Source: Alphaproteobacteria bacterium (GTDB lineage Bacteria > Pseudomonadota > Alphaproteobacteria > Sphingomonadales > Kordiimonadaceae). Taken from it: DNA of 50,634 bases. Each line of letters opens with the position of its first letter. Within the stretch, counting starts at the first letter, position 1. The DNA lies in NCBI GenBank assembly GCA_021774735.1, contig JAJFIS010000038.1, positions 1 to 50,634 of the forward strand, read 5' to 3'. A program made the position numbers and the translations under genes. Below the pieces are notes generated by a model. It searched no databases, was not told where the DNA came from, and saw only the letters and a list, made by a program, of their open reading frames with translations. Positions 1-6,694 of this stretch are shown in pieces.

Positions 1-60
1 ATCATAAATCTCCTCGAACTTCATTGTTCGGATTCCTTGTAACATCTCTGTCCGTCTCAT
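1..60 (-). CDS. ISNCY-like transposase, N-terminal fragment cut by the window edge
   Basis: The minus strand reads ATG at 60-58 and stays open for 20 codons to the window edge, giving MRRTEMLQGIRTMKFEEIYD. From memory this resembles the start of ISNCY (IS1202-type) transposases, which continue into a helix-turn-helix and a DDE integrase core; neither is visible here. An AGGAGG ribosome binding site lies at 68-73, seven bases before the start codon. The gene is truncated by the window, so intactness and activity cannot be judged. Confidence 0.65.
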   Translation of the reverse strand, partial: MRRTEMLQGIRTMKFEEIYD

Positions 61-86
61 AAGCGCCCCTCCTAAAGGGCATCTTA

Positions 87-137
87 AAACCGGACAGATC
101 GTATGTTACATAAACCGGACATATCATCTGTTACTGA
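87..137. repeat. Two tandem 25-base imperfect repeats at the IS end
   Basis: AAACCGGACAGATCG at 87-101 and AAACCGGACATATCA at 112-126 begin two copies spaced exactly 25 bases apart. Both carry AAACCGGACA, ATC and GTTAC in the same register. They lie between the transposase start and the outer edge of the element, the position of terminal transposase-binding repeats. Confidence 0.7.
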
Positions 138-148
138 CACAAGTCTAC

Positions 149-186
149 GATATATGTTGATTTGGTATATATCAAAGTGATATAAT
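149..186 (+). promoter_or_regulatory. Sigma-70-like promoter with an overlapping dyad, upstream of the GIN-domain pair
   Basis: TTGATT at 157-162 and TATAAT at 181-186, 18 bases apart, form a plausible promoter 40 bases before the first gene. A perfect inverted repeat, GATATAT at 149-155 and ATATATC at 167-173, flanks the -35 box, the arrangement of a repressor operator. The binding protein is unknown. The IS end lies only about 17 bases upstream of the -35. Confidence 0.5.
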
Positions 187-226
187 TATACGGAACTATA
201 AAAATAAACAATAAAGCGAGGATAAA

Positions 227-988
227 ATGGATAGAGATAATCTGGTAAGAAATTTAGTTTTTGGTGGTGCCATTGCAGCCATCGTAGCGGTGTCTGCCGT
301 TTCTGATAATATTTTCGACTATGATTCTGGAGATGATAACCGGGTGAATGTTCGGGTTTCGGATGATGATTATGACCGCGAAGATTATAACAATGGTGAG
401 CGTGGGGACCGCGTGAACGAGACCCGTGACTTTGCAGCATTTTCAAAAATTGAAGTGCGCGGTGCGGTCGAACTTGACCTGGAAATAGGGGATACGCAGT
501 CGGTAAACATTTCAGCATACGAAAAGCATATGGGCAAAATTGATACCCATGTGGAAGGTGACACACTGGTCATTGATATGACCAAGCAAAAGAGCAAACG
601 CTTCTGGAGAAACGCTGATCTACAGATGACGATGGTATTATCGAAATTCACCGCTATTGATGTGCGTGGTGCCATTGATGGCAAGTTATCTGGCCTGTCG
701 GGCCAAGACATTATCATTGATATCGCCGGAGCAGCGGATTTGAAAATGCAAGGTAACTGTAAATCTATGCAGATTAAAATATCTGGCGCTGCCGACATTA
801 GTAGCCGCAAGCTAGAATGTGATGACGTCGATGTTCGGGTAGATGGCGCTGGGGATGTATCTGTTTTTGCACGAAAGTCTGTTGATATTAAGCTTTCTGG
901 TGTTGGTGACATTGATGTCTACGGCAACCCTAAAGAGGTCAACAAGCATAAGGGTGGTTTTGGCTCAATTGATATCCATTCAGATTAG
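227..988 (+). CDS. GIN-domain (DUF2807) protein, membrane-anchored
   Basis: This 253-residue protein has a hydrophobic stretch at about residues 9-28 without a clear signal peptidase site, so it is probably held in the inner membrane by its N-terminus. An acidic Asp-rich linker follows at about 30-65. The rest is a DUF2807/GIN (putative auto-transporter adhesin head) domain with recurring short strands such as VRGAVELDLE, ISGAADIS, VDGAGDVSV and LSGVGDIDVYG, typical of a right-handed beta-helix. The family's function is unknown; envelope or surface roles are proposed for relatives. GAGG at 218-221 supports the ATG. It is the first gene of a two-gene unit, with its paralogue eight bases downstream. 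Confidence 0.8.
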   Translation: MDRDNLVRNLVFGGAIAAIVAVSAVSDNIFDYDSGDDNRVNVRVSDDDYDREDYNNGERGDRVNETRDFAAFSKIEVRGAVELDLEIGDTQSVNISAYEKHMGKIDTHVEGDTLVIDMTKQKSKRFWRNADLQMTMVLSKFTAIDVRGAIDGKLSGLSGQDIIIDIAGAADLKMQGNCKSMQIKISGAADISSRKLECDDVDVRVDGAGDVSVFARKSVDIKLSGVGDIDVYGNPKEVNKHKGGFGSIDIHSD

Positions 989-996
989 GGTAAAAA

Positions 997-1689
997 ATGA
1001 AACAGATATATAAAGTTGCCGTGGTTTCTGCTGTTCTTGGCATGGCCATCACCACCCCCTCCTTCGCTGAAGAGCAAATGCGTGATGTAACTGGCTTTAC
1101 ATCAGTTGAGCTGGCTGGTTCCATGGATGCGAAAATTGAAGTTGGCCCAAAATTTTCGGTAACCGTGAAAGCTGACAGCAAATATATTGACCGTGTGATA
1201 ACGGAGCGTGATGGCAATGCTCTTGAGATCAAAATGGAGCGTGGACATTCACGGTATAAAGGCAAAATATTGGTAACCGTCACCATGCCATTCATGAAGA
1301 ATGTATCCCTTGCCGGTTCGGGGGATATTTCAGTTGAAGGGGCGTCGGGTGACTTTGGGGTCGAGCTTGCGGGCTCTGGCGATATTATGATCATCGGTGA
1401 TGGCCCATACGGTGATGTTGAAGTTGAGCTTGCGGGCTCTGGCGATATCACCATCGAAGGCACTTGCAATAGCGTAGATATTGAGCTCGCAGGATCTGGT
1501 GATATCGATGCCAGAGGTATGAAATGTGAAGCCGCTGATGTTTCAATTGCCGGTTCGGGGGATGTATCGGCCCATGCTTCTAAAAGTGCCAAGGTAATGA
1601 TCCTCGGGTCAGGCGATGTGGATATTTACGGCAAGCCAGATAGCATAAAAAGCACGGGTATGGGGTCAGGTTCCCTCTCAACCCATTAA
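997..1689 (+). CDS. Secreted GIN-domain (DUF2807) protein
   Basis: This 230-residue protein starts with a good Sec signal peptide: lysine near the start, a hydrophobic core at about 7-19, and probable cleavage after PSFA at residue 24. The mature part is one GIN domain with near-identical rungs: LAGSGDISVEG, LAGSGDIMIIG, LAGSGDITIEG, LAGSGDIDARG, IAGSGDVSAHA and LGSGDVDIYG. This regular pattern predicts a beta-helix. AGGG at the end of the preceding gene supplies the ribosome binding site, so translation is probably linked. Unlike its neighbour it looks periplasmic or surface-exposed rather than anchored. Substrate or partner is unknown. Confidence 0.82.
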   Translation: MKQIYKVAVVSAVLGMAITTPSFAEEQMRDVTGFTSVELAGSMDAKIEVGPKFSVTVKADSKYIDRVITERDGNALEIKMERGHSRYKGKILVTVTMPFMKNVSLAGSGDISVEGASGDFGVELAGSGDIMIIGDGPYGDVEVELAGSGDITIEGTCNSVDIELAGSGDIDARGMKCEAADVSIAGSGDVSAHASKSAKVMILGSGDVDIYGKPDSIKSTGMGSGSLSTH

Positions 1690-1701
1690 GCTTTAGGTTT
1701 A

Positions 1702-1900
1702 AAGGCAAGACAATAGTTTAGGCGATTTCTGGGGTTGCCTTGAAATAGCCTTAATTCTGCCCGGGGCCGACCATAGTATGGGTCAACTTTATAGTTGTTG
1801 GCCTCATCTGGTCCGGTCGTTGCACCATGCGGGGGGGTCTGTTACCCCTAGCCCCCTCAACCCCTCTGGTCTTCGTCCGGGCCAGAATTTTTATCTCTTT
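1702..1900 (+). ncRNA. Candidate structured RNA between the GIN pair and the ABC operon
   Basis: The gap 1690-1985 has no convincing gene but has nested complementarity. AAGGCAA at 1702-1708 pairs with TTGCCTT at 1735-1741. AATTCTGCCCGG at 1753-1764 pairs, with one bulged base, with CCGGGCCAGAATT at 1877-1889, followed by a T run. Inside are GGCC at 1765-1768 with GGCC at 1800-1803, GACC at 1769-1772 with GGTC at 1781-1784, CAACT with AGTTG at 1784-1797, and a G7 run facing C-rich tracts at 1831-1860. It could be a small RNA, a long terminator stem or a leader of the ABC operon. I recognise no known family. Confidence 0.35.
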
Positions 1901-1985
1901 TATCCTATAGATGCAGCTTTCCCTCGACAAGACACAGGATGCACGGCAATCTGAAAGTTAATGATATTGATCTTTGGAGGGCAGC

Positions 1986-2945
1986 ATGCCAGCGATGCTG
2001 GAAGCAGCAGGTTTAAGTAAAAGCTTCAACGGCCAAATGGCGGTTGATGACATTAGTCTTGCTGTTGAAAAGGGTGAAATATTGGGCTTTCTTGGCCCAA
2101 ATGGTGCTGGCAAGACCACCACCATGAAAATGCTAACAGGCTTTATGCGCCCAAGCAGCGGCTCAGCGAAGGTCTGCGGTGAACTGATTACGGGTGGCAA
2201 TGCTCACACTCGCCGACATATTGGCTATTTGCCAGAAGGGGCACCGCTATACGGTGACATGACCCCACGGGCCTTTCTGTCTTTTATTGCTCGCTGTCAT
2301 AAAATGCACGGCAAACGGGGCGCTGAAGCTCAGGAAAGGGCGGTCGAAGCCGTTGATCTCAAGGCCGTTCTGGACCAACGCATCGCTACTCTCTCAAAGG
2401 GTTTTCGTCGCAGAGTCGCGATTGCAGCGGCCATAATTCACGCACCGCCCGTGCTGATCCTGGATGAGCCGACCGATGGCCTTGACCCTAACCAAAAGCA
2501 TGAGGTGCGTTATTTGATCCGGCGGATGTCTGCGGAGCGCGCGATCATCATTTCTACCCATATCTTGGAAGAAGTTGAAAGCTTGTGCAGCCGTGCGGTG
2601 GTTATTCGCCGTGGTAAAATTGTTGCTGATGAAACGCCGTCTGGCCTAAAAGCCAAGTCGAAATATTTGAACGCAGTGAATATGCTGGTGCCCTCACATG
2701 AAGCCAGTGATATCGCCATTGGCCTGAAACGCTTAGAGAGGGTGGCCTCGGTTGAAATGGCCAGCGAAGGTGGACAGATGCGCTTGACCGTTGTGCCAGC
2801 CGGGCAAGTGGTTATCGCTAATCGGGTCGCTGAACTTGCTGCAAGTAAAGGCTGGACCGTCAGTCAGTTTGCGGTTGAAGGCGGTCGGCTTGAAGATGTT
2901 TTTCGCAAGCTAACCAGCGCAAGTGGAAAGGGTGATAGCGGATGA
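1986..2945 (+). CDS. ABC transporter ATP-binding protein, GldA-like
   Basis: This is the 319-residue nucleotide-binding subunit of an ABC-2 type exporter. Walker A (GPNGAGKTT) is at about residues 37-45, the signature LSKGF at 136-140, Walker B (VLILDEP) at 156-162 and the H-loop ISTH at 189-192. The roughly 100-residue C-terminal extension is as in GldA/CcmA-type ATPases. The ATG at 1986 is preferred because GGAGG lies at 1976-1980; a TTG 12 bases upstream overlaps that site. It overlaps the permease gene by four bases. It should power the permease at the inner membrane; the substrate is unknown. In Bacteroidota the GldA-F-G set is linked to gliding, but no other gliding genes are present here. 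Confidence 0.85.
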   Translation: MPAMLEAAGLSKSFNGQMAVDDISLAVEKGEILGFLGPNGAGKTTTMKMLTGFMRPSSGSAKVCGELITGGNAHTRRHIGYLPEGAPLYGDMTPRAFLSFIARCHKMHGKRGAEAQERAVEAVDLKAVLDQRIATLSKGFRRRVAIAAAIIHAPPVLILDEPTDGLDPNQKHEVRYLIRRMSAERAIIISTHILEEVESLCSRAVVIRRGKIVADETPSGLKAKSKYLNAVNMLVPSHEASDIAIGLKRLERVASVEMASEGGQMRLTVVPAGQVVIANRVAELAASKGWTVSQFAVEGGRLEDVFRKLTSASGKGDSG

Positions 2946-3682
2946 GACATAATATTTTCACCATATTTAAGCGCGAGTTTTCCAGCTATTTTAACACGCC
3001 ACTTGCCTATGTCTTCATCGTTATTTTTCTGATGCTACAAGGGGTTTTCACCTTTTATGTCGGGGGCTTTTATGAGGGCGAACAAGCGGACCTTTCTGCC
3101 TTCTTCAGCTTTCACCCTTGGCTATATCTGTTCTTAATGCCCGCCATTGGCATGCGCTTATGGGCAGAAGAGCGCAAAAGCGGTACCATGGAATTGCTTC
3201 TGACCCTGCCGTTGTCGCCCGGCTCTATCATTATGGGTAAATATTTAGCGGCGCTCTGTTTTGCAGCTCTGGCGCTCGCTTTAACCTTCCCCATATGGCT
3301 GACGGTAAACCATTTAGGCGAGCCGGATAACGGCGTGATTATAACTGGATACATAGGATCCCTGCTTATGGCCGGTGCCTATTTGGGTGTCGCCACCGCC
3401 ATGTCAGCGCTGACAGATAATCAAGTGGTTGCCTTCATCACGTCGGTGGCTTTGTGCTTCCTATTCACCATACTTGGTTTACCAATGGTGCTTGACGGGG
3501 TCAGTGCTATAGGGTTTGACCAAGTAACAGTTATGGTCGCGGGCATGAGCTATTTGAGCCATTTTGACGCCCTGCAAAAGGGGGTATTGTCGCTGGCAGA
3601 TGTGGTTTTCTATATCGCGGTGATTGGTTTTTGGCTCGGGCTTACTAGGGCTATTATCGAGCAGCAAAGGGAGGCAGGGTAA
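2942..3682 (+). CDS. ABC-2 type permease, GldF-like
   Basis: This 246-residue integral membrane protein has about six hydrophobic helices: around residues 20-45, 55-70, 100-125, 132-155, 160-180 and 215-240. The motif MRLWAEERKSGTMELLLTLP is characteristic of ABC-2 permeases of the GldF/NosY type. Its start overlaps the ATPase stop (ATGA), and the next gene starts at the base after its stop, so the three are translationally coupled. It should form the membrane channel with the upstream ATPase. Confidence 0.85.
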   Translation: MRHNIFTIFKREFSSYFNTPLAYVFIVIFLMLQGVFTFYVGGFYEGEQADLSAFFSFHPWLYLFLMPAIGMRLWAEERKSGTMELLLTLPLSPGSIIMGKYLAALCFAALALALTFPIWLTVNHLGEPDNGVIITGYIGSLLMAGAYLGVATAMSALTDNQVVAFITSVALCFLFTILGLPMVLDGVSAIGFDQVTVMVAGMSYLSHFDALQKGVLSLADVVFYIAVIGFWLGLTRAIIEQQREAG

Positions 3683-5554
3683 ATGTTTAAGCGTCTTATC
3701 AACCGCCCAATTGCTGTTGTTCTTATGGCTGTTTTATTGCTTTTAAGCCTGTCTGTTTTAGCAGAGAGGTTCCTGCGCAGTTATGAAATAGATCTGACAT
3801 CGGAGGGTCTCTATACGCTATCTCCGGGTACGGAAAAGCTCTTGCGCGATTTGGACGAGCCCGTTCGGCTTGATTTTTATTTTTCGCGCAGCTTGGCGAC
3901 CGGTTACCCCAATCTGTTAGCTTACGGTAAGCGCGTTGAAGAGACATTGCGTAAGTTTGCCCGCACATCACCAGCTACCATTCAGGTGAATATCATTGAG
4001 CCTGAAGCCTTCTCGCAAGCGGAAGATGACGCGGTGGCAGCGGGTCTTAGCGGAGCCAGCTTGCCCGGGGGTGAAAGCCTCTATTTTGGCCTGTATGCGA
4101 GCAACCAAACTGATGGGGCGGAGGCCATTCCCTTCCTGGCCCAAGATCGGGAAAAATTTTTAGAGTATGATCTGGTCAAGTTAATATTATCGCTGGATGT
4201 GGCGGCCATGCCGCGCCTTACGTTGTTAACAGGCTTACCCATGGCTTACGGTGATGGTGGCCCAGAAGCCGCCATTCAAGGACAAGCCCAACCTTATGTG
4301 CTTTATCAGCAATTCCGTGAGTTTTTCCGCGTAAGTGAAATTCATGCGGATTTCTCGGCAATTCCCGCAGAGACCGATGTCTTGCTCATCGTCCAACCGC
4401 CACGCTTAAGTGATGATCAATTATATCTTATCGACCAATATGTCCTAAAAGGGGGCAGGGCCGCTATATTCGTGGACCCCCACAGTGAAAGCATGCCGCA
4501 AATGGGCGACAGCATCGGCAAGCCGTCGATGAGCAATCTTGGCCCGCTGCTTGCCAGTTGGGGGGTTAATTTTGATTCCAGCAAGGTCATAGGAGATGTG
4601 GAGGCTGCCCAGCGAGTGAATATGGGCGGGGCTTACGGCGTGCCTGATATTAAAGATTTTGTTCTTTGGTTAGCCCTTGGTCCAATCCATTTGAATTTGG
4701 ACGATGTAGTAACGGGCACCACGGGTTCGCTGAATATGGCAAGTGTGGGGTCACTGTCCAAAATAGAAAACAGCACCGTTGAGTTTACGCCGCTGGTTAG
4801 CTCCAGCACCATTGCTATGCCCTTTGATGCCACCCGGGCCAGCGGGGTAGTGAGCGCTGATCTGCTCCTGCGGGACCTGCAGCCAACCGGGGAGGCTTAC
4901 ACGCTATCCGCAAGGGTGCAAGGTAACGTGCGCTCAGCATTCCCTGATAAACTGGCCTCTGACACAAATGCATTATTCGAGGGCAATATCCAGCTTGTCG
5001 TGACCGCGGATAGTGATCTGTTTGCCGATCGCCTTTGGGTGCGGGTGGAAGATGAAATGGGCCAACAAGTGGCGACCCCCCACGCGGGCAACGGGGGCTT
5101 TGTTCTGAATTTGCTGGATCATTTGGCGGGGTCTGAGGCTCTGTTATCGTTGCGGGGTCGCGGTGTGGTTCAGCGCCCCTTCACAAAAGTGGCCGCCCTG
5201 CGCAGGGAAGCCGACATCCGCTATAGAGACGAAGAAGAGCGTCTGCAGGCCCGTATGCAAGAAGTGGAGGCAAGGCTGCTTCAAATGGAGGGGTCAGACG
5301 CCTCGGTTGGTGCTGCTTATTCACCAGAACAAGAAGCTGCTATATCTAGGTTCCGCGATGAGCTGTTGGCCACCCGCAAAGCGCTGCGCGAAGTGAACCG
5401 GCGCTTGAAGCAAGACATCAACCAATTAGGGACTAAATTAGCCATCATAAATATTGCAGGCATCCCGGGGTTGATTATTTTATTCGTTTTGTTGCGCCAA
5501 ATGGTCAGGCGGCGTAAAAGGGCATCGAAGCTGAAAAACAGCTCAATATATTAG
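3683..5554 (+). CDS. GldG-like ABC auxiliary protein
   Basis: This 623-residue protein resembles the 'ABC-type system involved in gliding motility, auxiliary component' family. It has an N-terminal transmembrane helix at about residues 11-28, a large extracytoplasmic region with GldG features (LYTLSPGTEKLL near 40, the VDPHSES stretch near 270), a charged coiled-coil at about 505-580 and a C-terminal membrane helix at about 590-610. The two anchors place the middle in the periplasm beside the permease. The function of such sets in Proteobacteria is not established; envelope or surface assembly is an inference. The gene is uninterrupted and of normal length. Confidence 0.8.
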   Translation: MFKRLINRPIAVVLMAVLLLLSLSVLAERFLRSYEIDLTSEGLYTLSPGTEKLLRDLDEPVRLDFYFSRSLATGYPNLLAYGKRVEETLRKFARTSPATIQVNIIEPEAFSQAEDDAVAAGLSGASLPGGESLYFGLYASNQTDGAEAIPFLAQDREKFLEYDLVKLILSLDVAAMPRLTLLTGLPMAYGDGGPEAAIQGQAQPYVLYQQFREFFRVSEIHADFSAIPAETDVLLIVQPPRLSDDQLYLIDQYVLKGGRAAIFVDPHSESMPQMGDSIGKPSMSNLGPLLASWGVNFDSSKVIGDVEAAQRVNMGGAYGVPDIKDFVLWLALGPIHLNLDDVVTGTTGSLNMASVGSLSKIENSTVEFTPLVSSSTIAMPFDATRASGVVSADLLLRDLQPTGEAYTLSARVQGNVRSAFPDKLASDTNALFEGNIQLVVTADSDLFADRLWVRVEDEMGQQVATPHAGNGGFVLNLLDHLAGSEALLSLRGRGVVQRPFTKVAALRREADIRYRDEEERLQARMQEVEARLLQMEGSDASVGAAYSPEQEAAISRFRDELLATRKALREVNRRLKQDINQLGTKLAIINIAGIPGLIILFVLLRQMVRRRKRASKLKNSSIY

Positions 5555-5571
5555 ATGGATTTATCAGGGCT

Positions 5572-6555
5572 ATGGCTGAAAAATGGACTAACATTCTTGG
5601 GTTCCTAACCTTGCTGGCGGTGCTAGCATTGACATGGGTATTTTTTGGTGAGGACCCGTCAGCCCCAACAGTTGGTAGGGGAGAAGCCTTTTTCCCATCG
5701 CTAGCGAGTGAGATCAATGGAGCTGAGAAAATCACCATTGAAGATGCTGACAGGCAATTGACTTTAACCAACAAAGACGGCCAGTGGCACATCGGCGAAA
5801 AAGATGGCTACAAGGCGGATCCCGCCCGCATTGGCACCTTGCTGCGGGGGCTGGTTAATAGCAAGCGTCGGGATCCCAAAACGGCGGACAAAAGTAAATT
5901 TGCCAAATTAGGTTTAGGCGATAAACAAGTAACTCTGCGCATCATGGGTATGGGCAAAAAAATACTTGTGGATGTTCAGCTTGGCAAAAGGGCGGCAATT
6001 GGCAGTGATCGTAGTTTAAGTTATGCCTATAAGCCTAGTGATGCTCGGGCATGGTTGGTGACAAGCCTGCCCGAGGTTAGCCCTAATTTTCTCAGCTGGG
6101 TAGATAGTAGAATCTCCCCCATAGCAGCTCAGCGAATTCGCAGCTTAGCTTTGGCAGAGGGTAAAGTTATGTCACGTGCATCGCCCACAGCACCATGGGT
6201 GATGGAAGGGTCTGATCAGACACCTCGAGAGTTATCAACGCAGGTCACTGACTTTTCCAATTTATCTTTCAGTGACGTCAAGGCCCTATCTAATCCTTTG
6301 AAGGGGCCTGCCGCGACCATAGAAATGCAAACATTTGATGGTCTATCGGTGATTATGGCCGAATATGCCATGGACGATGGTCACTGGGTTCAATTGCAAG
6401 CGCGCTATGATGAGAATGATATTTTTCAGGAAGGTAATGCGGTAGTTTTGCCCGGCGCCCCAGCTGACGGTGCCGCAGAAGCCGCCCGTTTGAATACCCG
6501 TTGGTCGGGCTGGTTTTTCAAGCTAGCAACAGTTGGTTCTGCTGCGGGGAGCTAA
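5572..6555 (+). CDS. DUF4340 domain protein, last gene of the Gld-like operon
   Basis: This 327-residue protein has a single N-terminal membrane helix at about residues 8-25 and a soluble region expected in the periplasm. The segment with QLTLTNKDGQWHIGEKDGYK followed by the RIGTLLRGLVN helix is typical of DUF4340, a family commonly encoded next to GldG-like genes. It begins 17 bases after the GldG-like gene, so it belongs to the same operon and probably works with it. No catalytic motif is visible and function is unknown. Confidence 0.75.
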   Translation: MAEKWTNILGFLTLLAVLALTWVFFGEDPSAPTVGRGEAFFPSLASEINGAEKITIEDADRQLTLTNKDGQWHIGEKDGYKADPARIGTLLRGLVNSKRRDPKTADKSKFAKLGLGDKQVTLRIMGMGKKILVDVQLGKRAAIGSDRSLSYAYKPSDARAWLVTSLPEVSPNFLSWVDSRISPIAAQRIRSLALAEGKVMSRASPTAPWVMEGSDQTPRELSTQVTDFSNLSFSDVKALSNPLKGPAATIEMQTFDGLSVIMAEYAMDDGHWVQLQARYDENDIFQEGNAVVLPGAPADGAAEAARLNTRWSGWFFKLATVGSAAGS

Positions 6556-6602
6556 AAAGGTAAAAGCTACCATAAAAAAGCATGATTCTTGCGCCTTTGC
6601 CC

Positions 6603-6630
6603 CTTGAAGGCGGCGCTAGTCTTCCTATTT
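6603..6630 (+). promoter_or_regulatory. RpoH (sigma-32) heat-shock promoter of htpG
   Basis: CTTG at 6603-6606, then exactly 17 bases, then CCTATTT at 6624-6630. This fits the alphaproteobacterial RpoH consensus (CTTG, 17-18 bases, CYTATNT) without mismatch. It lies 64 bases before the htpG start, and htpG is a classical heat-shock gene. Confidence 0.8.
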
Positions 6631-6694
6631 TCAATAACAGTTCAAGAAATTTGCCGCGATACTATAAATCTGCGGCCATTAACGGGGTTTAGAT

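Larger units (their letters stand above)
1..140 (-). mobile_element. End of an ISNCY-like insertion sequence (partial)
   Basis: On the minus strand, a transposase start with a good ribosome binding site is preceded by two tandem repeats of about 25 bases, as expected for a transposase-binding terminal region. The outer boundary is placed near 137-140, where the second repeat ends. The rest of the element lies beyond the window. Family assignment rests on the first 20 residues of the transposase only. No target-site duplication can be checked because the other end is missing. Confidence 0.65.

Noticed and set aside
186-566. 126-residue minus-strand frame over the first GIN-domain gene
   Set aside because: No ribosome binding site; composition (Pro/His-rich) is typical of an antisense shadow.
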